DNA of 11,837 nt from Spirochaetales bacterium (GTDB lineage: Bacteria > Spirochaetota > Spirochaetia > DTKZ01), in assembly GCA_031280945.1 (NCBI GenBank), contig JAITGB010000175.1, forward strand, positions 1-11,837, in the 5' to 3' direction. The first letter of the stretch is position 1. Every line of letters starts with the position of its first letter. Below are positions 1 to 6,191 of this stretch, piece after piece. Position numbers and translations under genes: made by a program. Below the pieces are notes generated by a model. It was not told the origin of the DNA. It saw nothing but the letters and a program-made list of their open reading frames with translations, and did not search any database.

Positions 1-1
1 A

Positions 2-1972
2 TTTGAGAGCGATACTTTCTACGTTTCCGCCGCTGGAAGCGAGAAGGAGGAGGAAGGCTTAAGCGAGAGGGCTCCTTTTAAGTCTTTGGCCCGGGCGGTT
101 AAGGCGGCTTCAGAGCATCCTGTTATTCATACGGTTACTCTTTTGGACGAGCTTGACGCGGCGAGCGAGGCGGGCGGCGCGGAGGAGGCTGTTTTTGTTA
201 TAGAGGAGGCGGGGCCTTCTCCTGTTGTTATTACGGGAAAATCAGGTTCCGCGCTGAGGGGGGACGGCGGGAGGCGGGCGGTTCTCCTTGTGCGGGGCGG
301 GGTTCATCTTGTTCTGAAAAAGATTCTTGTGCATGGCGGCGGGGGCCCGGGTGTTTTTGTTGCGGACGGGGGCGATGTGGCCTTCGATGGGACTGTTGTT
401 ACGAACAATGCTCTGGGCGTTTTTGTGGGGAAGGATGCTGCTGTTTCCATGACGGGCGAGACTGTTATTCTGGGAAATTTTCTGGACGCGGATGAGGCTT
501 CTTCCCAGGATTTTGCCGCGGGGCTTTCTGATTTTGCGGATTTTCCGGCCTTTTCGGGCGGGGTTCGCGTAGCGGGCGGGACTTTTACCCTGCTGGGCGG
601 CAGTGTGCTTGATAATTCTTCGCTGTCCTTAGGCGGCGCTGTGTACGTGGAGGATGGCGGTTTTTTTCTGGAGAAGGGCATCATCAGGGATAACCGGGGG
701 GCGGGCGGGGCTGTGTATGTGGGCCCGAAAGGCCATTTTACGATGATGGGCGGCTCCATTCAGAATAATCCTCTTATCTCTGTTTCGGGGGCTTTAGGGG
801 ATTCGGGGGTTTCCGGCGGCGGCGTGTACGTGGACGGGGGCCGTTTTACTATGGGCGGGGGCAGGATTTCGGGACACAGCGCGGCCCGGGGCGGCGGTCT
901 ATACGTTAGGGGGGCCTCCGGCGTTTTTGTGAGCGGCAGTTCTCTCATAACGGAAAATACCGCATCGGATGCGGGCGGCGGCGTGTACTCGGAAGAGAGT
1001 TTTATCACCCTTGACGGCGGCAGCATTGTACGCAATTACTCTTCAGGCGAAGGCGGCGCGGGCTTGTACGCGGCGGGGGGCGGCTTTACCCTCAAGAGCG
1101 GGGTTATTTCCAATAACGAAGATTCAGGTTCTGGCGGCGGCGGGGCCTGTGTGCATTCCTCTGCCTTTGTCATGGAGGGCGGGTTTGTCCAGAACAATAC
1201 TTCGCGGGGTTCAGGCGGCGGGCTTCTCCTTGTTTCTTCGTCTTTTACTTTTACGGGCGGCAGTATCGCGGATAATGTTTCTCTGGAGGCGGACGGCGGG
1301 GGACTGCGCCTCGCTCAGGGCTGCGGCCCCGCGAAGATGTCCGGGGGAGACATTTCCCGCAATACGGCGAAGACCGCGGGCGGCGGAGTGAGCCTCGACG
1401 GGGGAAGGGGTTTTGAGATGACGGGCGGCGCTATTGCCGCGAACGCTTCGGCGCTGGGCGGCGGGGTTTCCTTGAGGACGGGATTTTTTATTCTTGCGGC
1501 AGGAGGGGTTTCGGAAAATACGGCCCAGGGGCCGGGAGGCGGGTTTCTCCTTGCGGGGACGGGAGCTCTTACCCTGAAAGGGGGCTCTATCTTTCGCAAT
1601 GCCGCCGGAACATCTTCTTCCTCCGGCGGGGGCGGCGTATGCCTTGCGGCGGGGGAGAGCGGGCACAGATTCTCCATGAGGGGCGGCCTTATCTGGGGGA
1701 ACAGGGCTTCCGGCCCGGGAGGGGGCGTTCATATTCAGGCGGGCGGCCTTTTTATCAAGGAGGAAGCATCTCCTGATTCCGGTTCGGGCCTTGTTTACGG
1801 CGCGGACGCGGAGGAGGAGGCCATGAGGAACGTGGCGGGGAAAAAGGGCGGCTCCGCCGTGTATCTGGACGGGGAGGGCAAGGAGCCTCCGCGCTTTTTT
1901 GAGAAAAGCCTTTCCGAAGCGCGTTCTGTTTCCAGCGAGCTCAAGTTTCGCAAGACGTGGGTGGAAGAGTAG
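2..1972 (+). CDS. Gly-rich right-handed beta-helix repeat protein, 5'-partial
   Basis: The frame is open from base 2, so the gene begins outside the window; the TTG at 86 is only an internal codon. The residues encoded before it (FYVSAAGS... then APFKSLARAVKAA) look like the head seen in DUF1565-type and other beta-helix proteins (YVS..G.....G.S...PFKSLA.A). The rest, about 600 residues, is built of roughly 20-25-residue repeats with the pattern GGGVYV..G.F.M.GG.I..N.A..GGG. These resemble beta-helix coils and the GGA(I/L/V)/FxxN repeats of polymorphic outer-membrane proteins. There is no C-terminal autotransporter barrel and no Cys-rich anchor; the protein ends ...FRKTWVEE. It is probably exported and surface-exposed, but the signal peptide would lie off the window. 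Wobble positions are strongly G and T. Fold assignment is fairly sure; function is not. Confidence 0.85.
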   Translation, partial: FESDTFYVSAAGSEKEEEGLSERAPFKSLARAVKAASEHPVIHTVTLLDELDAASEAGGAEEAVFVIEEAGPSPVVITGKSGSALRGDGGRRAVLLVRGGVHLVLKKILVHGGGGPGVFVADGGDVAFDGTVVTNNALGVFVGKDAAVSMTGETVILGNFLDADEASSQDFAAGLSDFADFPAFSGGVRVAGGTFTLLGGSVLDNSSLSLGGAVYVEDGGFFLEKGIIRDNRGAGGAVYVGPKGHFTMMGGSIQNNPLISVSGALGDSGVSGGGVYVDGGRFTMGGGRISGHSAARGGGLYVRGASGVFVSGSSLITENTASDAGGGVYSEESFITLDGGSIVRNYSSGEGGAGLYAAGGGFTLKSGVISNNEDSGSGGGGACVHSSAFVMEGGFVQNNTSRGSGGGLLLVSSSFTFTGGSIADNVSLEADGGGLRLAQGCGPAKMSGGDISRNTAKTAGGGVSLDGGRGFEMTGGAIAANASALGGGVSLRTGFFILAAGGVSENTAQGPGGGFLLAGTGALTLKGGSIFRNAAGTSSSSGGGGVCLAAGESGHRFSMRGGLIWGNRASGPGGGVHIQAGGLFIKEEASPDSGSGLVYGADAEEEAMRNVAGKKGGSAVYLDGEGKEPPRFFEKSLSEARSVSSELKFRKTWVEE

Positions 1973-2030
1973 GTTTTTCCGCAGAAAACGGGCTGTGCGG
2001 TCTTGAAAAATACGTGAAAAATAAGTTTCG

Positions 2031-2036
2031 TATACT
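2031..2036 (+). promoter_or_regulatory. possible -10 element for the 664-aa gene
   Basis: TATACT matches the sigma-70 -10 consensus at five of six positions and lies 45 nt before the ATG at 2082. The only -35-like hexamer nearby, TTGAAA at 2003-2008, is 22 nt away, which is too far for a standard promoter. If used, transcription would start near 2043 and give a leader of about 39 nt containing the hairpin at 2056-2081. Confidence 0.25.
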
Positions 2037-2055
2037 AATTTCAAAAAACGCCGAA

Positions 2056-2081
2056 AATAATACTACGCGAGTAGTGTAATT
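2056..2081 (+). repeat. imperfect palindrome / GNRA-loop hairpin just before a start codon
   Basis: ACTAC (2062-2066) and GTAGT (2071-2075) are perfect inverted repeats around a GCGA loop, a GNRA-type tetraloop if transcribed. Pairing continues outward with a G-U pair, A-T, one mismatch, then three A/T pairs, out to 2056 and 2081. The 3' arm occupies the place where a Shine-Dalgarno sequence should be, and no purine-rich one is visible before the ATG at 2082. It could be a translational control hairpin, a repressor operator, or a recombinase-type site. The sequence alone does not decide. Confidence 0.45.
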
Positions 2082-4076
2082 ATGGATGTACGGCTCAATA
2101 AAACCTATTTTTTGGCTCCTCTTTTGTACGCGGCTGTTATTTTCGGCCTGCTTTTTCTGCAATTCGCGCGGCAGAGCGAAAGGTTTTTTGATTCCGTTTT
2201 TGAGCTTGCGCTTACGGGAACGGCTTCCTCAAAAAACGCGAAGAAGGCCGGCGGACGCGAGATTCAAAAACTCGATGTACGCTACAGGGGAATCAACTTT
2301 TCCTTTGGAGGAGGCCGCCAGGCGGAGCTTGTTTTTGAAGGAGGGGAGTCCTTTAAGCTCAATCCACGGGGCTACGAAAGGACACAGCGGGGTTTTATCC
2401 TGAAATTTGACCATGGGGTAAGAATCAGCTTTGTTCTTGACGATGCAGGAGAGTTTCTTTCGATTCAGGCGAGCCTGGGCAAGGAGGAGGGCACAGAGGC
2501 GGAGGCCCTCCTCCTGCGTTTCGGCGCGGCTTCCGGCGTACGGGTGAGCGGCGTTAAAAGCGAGCCCGCCCTGTCGCTCACCCAGGGGGAGAAGACCTAC
2601 AGGCTGGCCCTGCCGGAAAACTCAAAAATCGATATGGCGCGGCAGCTTCTCGTTGTCGCTCCCCGCGAAGGAGCCGCCTTTATCAGTTTTGGCCTCTCCG
2701 CTTCGGTGGAGACAGCGGGGGGCGCGGCAAAGGAATCCTTCCGGCAGAGTTACGCGGCCAGGGCGGGAGAGAATCTTACCTCCGCCGAAGAGTTTGCCCG
2801 CGTAACGGACAGCTATATCTCCCGCGCCTATCAAGGCTGGAAGCAGGGCCGCTCTTCCCCCGCCGCAGGGGAAAACTCCGCCGCTTTTGCGGAAAAGTTA
2901 GCTATGGCCTACCTTGCCGAAGCCCTCGTCCGGGGAGAGTACGCCTCCGCCCTCAAAAAGATGGAAGCTCTCTTCAACGCGCGGGGCGAAAAATCCGGTT
3001 TTGCCCTGTCCCCTTTTATGGGAAACGTTCAGGACTCAACGCTGAAACTCCTCGCGGACGACAGAGGAGAAGCCGCCCGCCTCCTTGCGGAGGCGAAAAA
3101 GACAAACTCCTCCCTGTGGGAGAGGGGCGGGCTTCTGCGTTTTGCCGTGGACAGGGGAGGGCCGGAACTTGCGGACGAACTTGTAAAACTGGCAGGAACC
3201 CTCCCCCTCCCCGCACTGCCCCTGCCCGCAGCCATAGGGCTGCTTGAAAATTACTACACAGGCTCCGATATTGAAAGTTCGGCTCTCAACGCGCTGCGGC
3301 GTTCTACAGAGCTGATTGGGAACAGAATTTTTCCCGCAATCATAACAATCCCGGAAGGTTCGGGCGAAAGCGCGCGGGCCCTGCCGAATAAAGAAAAGTA
3401 TTTCCTTGAAACCGGAAACGGAAAAATCGGAGTTTATGAATCCCTGCGCGCGGGCAGGGTCCTCATACTGGCCGGCGAAGCGGAAAAGGACCCTGTTCTG
3501 GAATCAATAGGCCGCGACCTGATTATTTCCAGCCTTGCCCTCGCGGACCAGGAGGGATTTCTCCCGCGTAACATTGTTTTTTCAAACGGAGTTCCCGGAG
3601 GGCCGGAAGGCCGCCTCGCGCCGGAAGACGTGTACACCCTCCTCGTGAATAACCCCTACTATCCCCGCTTTACGAGCCTCTCCCGCCAGATTGGACGGGG
3701 AACGTGGCTGTACGCCGCAGCCGATATACAGAGAATCACCATAACCCCCCAGAAGTACGAATTCCTCTTTCAGTTTCCCGCAGGCGAAACTCACCGCTTC
3801 GTCTTCCGGGGAGCAAAGTCCTACACGGCAATACAGCTCTGGAAAATCCCCTGGCGCGTTGACCCGCATTTTGAGAGTTACAAAATCGGAGCGTACTTTC
3901 TGCCGGAGGAACGGCTTTTTATGGCAAAGTACAACCACAGGAGCCGCGAAGAAGATTTTGTTATGTCTTTTGATGCCGCGGGAGCCCCGCCCGCCGGCCT
4001 TGAGCCTTCGCGGCAGAAACCCTCTTCCGCTTCGCCCCAGCCTTTTCCCCCGCCTGGGGCGCAAGGCTCAGAATAA
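2082..4076 (+). CDS. membrane-anchored extracytoplasmic protein of unknown function (664 aa)
   Basis: I do not recognise the family. Residues about 9-28 (YFLAPLLYAAVIFGLLFLQFA) form one hydrophobic segment with no lipobox, so an uncleaved N-terminal anchor with the rest in the periplasm is likely. Residues about 60-165 look beta-rich (LDVRYRGINFSFGGGRQAELVF..., GFILKFDHGVRISFVLDD). Residues about 230-400 look helical and Ala/Leu-rich. The end is Pro/Ser-rich (PSSASPQPFPPPGAQGSE). The ATG at 2082 is the first in frame but has no clear ribosome-binding site. Codon wobble drifts from G/T-ending at the 5' end, like the upstream gene, to C-ending at the 3' end. The last 116 bp overlap the convergent oxidoreductase gene. 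It lies 109 nt after the beta-helix gene, on the same strand. A spirochaete-specific envelope protein is a guess. Confidence 0.75.
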   Translation: MDVRLNKTYFLAPLLYAAVIFGLLFLQFARQSERFFDSVFELALTGTASSKNAKKAGGREIQKLDVRYRGINFSFGGGRQAELVFEGGESFKLNPRGYERTQRGFILKFDHGVRISFVLDDAGEFLSIQASLGKEEGTEAEALLLRFGAASGVRVSGVKSEPALSLTQGEKTYRLALPENSKIDMARQLLVVAPREGAAFISFGLSASVETAGGAAKESFRQSYAARAGENLTSAEEFARVTDSYISRAYQGWKQGRSSPAAGENSAAFAEKLAMAYLAEALVRGEYASALKKMEALFNARGEKSGFALSPFMGNVQDSTLKLLADDRGEAARLLAEAKKTNSSLWERGGLLRFAVDRGGPELADELVKLAGTLPLPALPLPAAIGLLENYYTGSDIESSALNALRRSTELIGNRIFPAIITIPEGSGESARALPNKEKYFLETGNGKIGVYESLRAGRVLILAGEAEKDPVLESIGRDLIISSLALADQEGFLPRNIVFSNGVPGGPEGRLAPEDVYTLLVNNPYYPRFTSLSRQIGRGTWLYAAADIQRITITPQKYEFLFQFPAGETHRFVFRGAKSYTAIQLWKIPWRVDPHFESYKIGAYFLPEERLFMAKYNHRSREEDFVMSFDAAGAPPAGLEPSRQKPSSASPQPFPPPGAQGSE

Positions 4077-5040
4077 AGCGCAGGGCCTGAAAACCGTCCC
4101 AGGCGTTTGAAAGAGGCCTGCGCAAACTATCGCGGGCGCAGGCCGCCGCGTCTTTTGCCATGGAAAGAAAATACCCCGTCTTTGTAAAAGCCGGAACCGG
4201 AAGCCGCGCAAGAGAACAGAAACCCTCGTAGTAGGGACTCGTGCGGCTCTCGTACTCCTCGTAGATACCGTTTCCAATGCGTATGCGGCCCCTTGCAAAG
4301 GCAAGGTCAATCTCAAAACACAGATAATCCCTCCCCGCCCCTGATTCTATGAGAACAGGAATCCCGCTCCCCGCAACGCGCGCCGTAATAAAAGCAGTTC
4401 CCGTCTTTTTTTCAAGACAGCCGCGCACCTCCGGCTTTTCGAGAAAACCCCCCGCAAGAAACCCAATCGCGTCCGCAAGGTGCGTACCGTCGTGGATAAG
4501 CTGGCTCATAAGGCTGCGCGTCCTGCCAAAATACAGCCTCGCGCATACAGACAAAAGCTCCCCGAAGCGGCCCTTGATAACGCGCCCCCGCGCCCGCTCG
4601 TAGTCCGCGGAGTAACGCCTCTCGTGGTTTGTCAGGATTGTGATTTTCCCCGAATCTCCCAGGGCAGCGATTTTCTTGGCCGCGGAAAGACTATCCGCAA
4701 GGGGCTTCTCGCAGACAACGCAGGCCACCCCCTCCGCCGCCGCAAGACGCACGTACTCAAGATGGGAATCAGGATGCGTAGCAATATGAAGAACATCAGG
4801 CTTAAGCTCGCGGAGCATCACCCTCGCGTCCGCATAGACGGAAGGACAGTTCCACCTCCGCGCGAAAAGCTCCCGCCTCTCGGAAGAAATATCCGCTCCC
4901 CCCACAAGGACGCAGCCCGCAGCCACGAGCGCCCCCGCATGGGTACACGGTTTTTCCCGGAGCCTATCGTCCTCCAGAATACTGCCGATTCTCCCCAGCC
5001 CCACAATCGCGGAGCGGATTTTCCGGGAACCCCTCTTCAC
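3961..5040 (-). CDS. Gfo/Idh/MocA-family NAD(P)-dependent oxidoreductase
   Basis: Predicted cytoplasmic dehydrogenase of 359 aa acting on a sugar, inositol or similar polyol-type substrate; the substrate cannot be told. It has an N-terminal Rossmann fold with GLGRIG (about residues 14-19), a second-strand acidic residue (GGAD), the family EKP motif (111-113, CEKPLADSLSAAKKIA), and a GTHLAD motif (185-190) matching the catalytic GxHxxD region. The frame stays open upstream to 5154, but that extension lies antisense to nothing and in another frame of the HIT gene, and it looks unlike protein. The GTG at 5040 comes one base after the HIT stop, puts the Rossmann motif near the N-terminus, and suits translational coupling; it has no Shine-Dalgarno sequence of its own. 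The last ~34 residues are basic and low-complexity (KAGAKRKRVSAAKAQGRR) and look like a tail beyond the usual domain. They overlap the opposing gene. Confidence 0.88.
   Translation of the reverse strand: MKRGSRKIRSAIVGLGRIGSILEDDRLREKPCTHAGALVAAGCVLVGGADISSERRELFARRWNCPSVYADARVMLRELKPDVLHIATHPDSHLEYVRLAAAEGVACVVCEKPLADSLSAAKKIAALGDSGKITILTNHERRYSADYERARGRVIKGRFGELLSVCARLYFGRTRSLMSQLIHDGTHLADAIGFLAGGFLEKPEVRGCLEKKTGTAFITARVAGSGIPVLIESGAGRDYLCFEIDLAFARGRIRIGNGIYEEYESRTSPYYEGFCSLARLPVPAFTKTGYFLSMAKDAAACARDSLRRPLSNAWDGFQALRFILSLAPQAGEKAGAKRKRVSAAKAQGRRAGLPRHQKT
4033..4061. repeat. inverted repeat inside the convergent gene overlap
   Basis: CGCCCCAG (4033-4040) pairs perfectly with CTGGGGCG (4054-4061) across a 13-nt loop. 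It sits within the coding overlap of two convergent genes. Neither strand has a T-run after the stem, so it is not a classic intrinsic terminator, but it is the only strong hairpin near the two 3' ends. Confidence 0.4.
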
Positions 5041-5041
5041 G

Positions 5042-5389
5042 TTAACCCGGAGGCCAGCCCAAAACGCGCCCGCCCAGAATATGAGCGTGAACGTAGGCCA
5101 CTGACTGCTGAGCGTCCTTACCCGTATTAAAAACCACGCGGTAGCCCCCCTCAAGGCCCAGCCTCTGGGCCGCCTTCACGATGCCCGCCATGTAGCCGCC
5201 CACGAAATCCGGCGCAAGAGCGCAGAGCTCCCCCACGTCCCGGGCCTTCTTTTTGGGAATCACAACAGCATGAACCGGCGCCTGCGGATTAATGTCCCGG
5301 AAACACAGAACCCACTCATCCTCGTACACCCTATCGCACGGAATCTCCCCGCGCAGAATCTTGTCGAAAATCGTATCATCGTCCGCCAT
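5042..5389 (-). CDS. HIT-family (HinT-like) purine nucleotide phosphoramidase/hydrolase
   Basis: A 115-aa cytoplasmic protein with near-complete similarity to the HINT branch: TIFDKILRGEIPCDRVYEDE, FRDINPQAPVHAVVIPKK, GYRVVFNTGKDAQQSV, then LGGRVLGWPPG. HINT enzymes hydrolyse AMP-linked phosphoramidates such as aminoacyl-adenylates. The catalytic triad H-x-H-x-H reads Y99-V-H101-A-H103: the nucleophilic and last histidines are present, but the first is tyrosine (codon TAC, one base from CAC). The ATG at 5389 is preceded by GGGAGG at good spacing and by a strong promoter. It is first in an operon with the oxidoreductase, with a one-base gap. Length is normal for the family. Confidence 0.92.
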   Translation of the reverse strand: MADDDTIFDKILRGEIPCDRVYEDEWVLCFRDINPQAPVHAVVIPKKKARDVGELCALAPDFVGGYMAGIVKAAQRLGLEGGYRVVFNTGKDAQQSVAYVHAHILGGRVLGWPPG

Positions 5390-5406
5390 ACCCGTCCTCC
5401 CCCCTT

Positions 5407-5436
5407 ACTATAGCGGAAAAAAAAGCACGCAATCAA
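5407..5436 (-). promoter_or_regulatory. sigma-70-type promoter of the HIT/oxidoreductase operon
   Basis: Read on the minus strand: -35 TTGATT (5436-5431), 18-nt spacer containing a run of eight T, and -10 TATAGT (5412-5407). The expected start is near 5400, giving a very short leader that holds the GGGAGG ribosome-binding site before the ATG at 5389. Confidence 0.6.
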
Positions 5437-5465
5437 GCTCACGCAGTAATCAGGAATTTTGGGAA

Positions 5466-5683
5466 TTTGGGCGCATTTTTTCGGGCAAGAAGCCCGAAAA
5501 AACCGGGCTTTGCGGGGCTTCGGACTTGCCCTCGCGGGCAAGTCGCCTTCGGCCCCCTCCAATCCCTTGCGCACTGCCGGGATTTTGCTCCGCAAAATCC
5601 CGCGCGGACCTATTACCCCGCATGGTTTTGCTTGCAAAACCATGCGGAGGCACGGCCCCTAGCCCCGCGCGAAGCGCGCGGGC
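5466..5683. repeat. hairpin-rich intergenic repeat, copy A (candidate structured RNA)
   Basis: Five perfect hairpins follow one another: 5476-5486/5492-5502 (11 bp, loop AAGAA), 5523-5531/5536-5544 (9 bp, loop TCGC), 5578-5588/5592-5602 (11 bp, loop TCC), 5618-5631/5634-5647 (14 bp, TT between the arms), and 5664-5671/5675-5682 (8 bp, loop AAG). The opening TTTGGGCGCATTTTTT, the following AAAAAACCGGGCT, the CTCCAAT, and ATCCCTTGCGC (5562-5572) recur in copy B at 7821-7946. Nothing convincing is encoded here. It lies between the divergent HIT promoter and the small plus-strand gene. I recall similar repeats (GGGCTATCCGCT... GGATTTCC.CT..TATCCC) in Bacteroidetes genomes; the Flavo-1 RNA family is a candidate identity but is unverified. 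Confidence 0.7.
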
Positions 5684-5735
5684 AGTATTTCAGCTTCTTC
5701 CCGTGTTTTACTTGCTTTTTTACCGTATTCAGCGT

Positions 5736-6014
5736 ATGGTTTCTTTAATGGCAATTATGCAAACCGTAGAAATACCCCCCAGCCGCCGGCTGACGATTAA
5801 AGTGCCCCGCGAAGTGCCGACAGGGACAGTTACGCTTACTTTTACACCCAAGCCCGTAGACGAAACGGAATTCCTTCTCAGTTCACCCGTCAACCGTGAA
5901 CAGCTTTTACGGGCCGCCGCCAATGTTGAAAAAGGAGAACACATAGTAACCTTTGAAACTCTGGAAGACGCCATGCAAGCAGCCGAACGCCGCACAGAAA
6001 CAGGCCCAGCTTGA
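5736..6014 (+). CDS. small protein, possible orphan antitoxin-like
   Basis: The frame is open much further upstream, but that part crosses the HIT gene antisense and the hairpin repeat and is not protein-like. Three in-frame ATGs (5736, 5748, 5757) give 92, 88 or 85 residues. None has a clear Shine-Dalgarno sequence; the 5757 start (MQTVEIPPSRRLTIKVPREVPTG) looks most natural. A weak promoter (TTGCTT at 5712, 17 nt, TATGGT at 5735) would start near the second ATG and make a nearly leaderless message. The N-terminal half is beta-like. The C-terminal part (VNREQLLRAAANVEKGEHIVTFETLEDAMQAAE) recalls the C-terminus of small type II antitoxins, which is weak evidence. No toxin gene follows; only about 175 nt of structured sequence lies before the convergent symporter. 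Reality of the gene is fairly likely; function is unknown. Confidence 0.6.
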   Translation: MVSLMAIMQTVEIPPSRRLTIKVPREVPTGTVTLTFTPKPVDETEFLLSSPVNREQLLRAAANVEKGEHIVTFETLEDAMQAAERRTETGPA

Positions 6015-6078
6015 TTGGCTTTGAAGAATCCTGCAAAAATCATTACTGACGAGTCAAATTTCCCATTTTTTACATACA

Positions 6079-6155
6079 GCGGAATTAAGAGGGCAGCCCC
6101 CGAAGGGGCTGCGGACTTGAATAATTCCGCGCTGGCTATCCCCGCAAAAAGGGGA
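6079..6155 (-). repeat. nested hairpin block at the 3' side of the symporter gene
   Basis: GCGGAATTA (6079-6087) pairs with TAATTCCGC (6122-6130) and encloses an 8-bp perfect stem, GCAGCCCC/GGGGCTGC (6093-6100/6105-6112). Read on the minus strand the inner loop is TTCG closed by C-G, the very stable UUCG tetraloop, which points to a structure in the symporter mRNA 3' region. A further 5-bp hairpin, TCCCC/GGGGA, is at 6139-6155. No T-run follows on either strand, so this is terminator-like or an mRNA 3'-end stabiliser rather than a standard intrinsic terminator. It may be a very diverged relative of the repeats at 5466 and 7821 (shared CATTTTTT and GGCTATCC). Confidence 0.5.
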
Positions 6156-6191
6156 ATCGCCGCCGTCCCAATTTTTCCGCTACAGTATAGG

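Noticed and set aside
304..1035. Minus-strand ORFs opposite the beta-helix gene, and others at 1211-2044
   Set aside because: Pro/Ser/Arg-rich translations that mirror the repetitive Gly codons on the plus strand; no ribosome-binding sites; shadows of the real gene.
4480..5130. Plus-strand ORF of 216 codons
   Set aside because: Lies antisense to the oxidoreductase with its Rossmann and EKP motifs; translation is Arg/Pro-rich and unlike protein.
5041..5154. N-terminal extension of the oxidoreductase to 5154
   Set aside because: Sits inside the HIT gene in another frame, and the GTG at 5040 places the Rossmann motif at the usual distance from the N-terminus.
5292..5735. N-terminal part of the long plus-strand ORF ending at 6014
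   Set aside because: Crosses the HIT gene antisense and the hairpin repeat; only the segment after the ATGs at 5736-5757 looks like protein.
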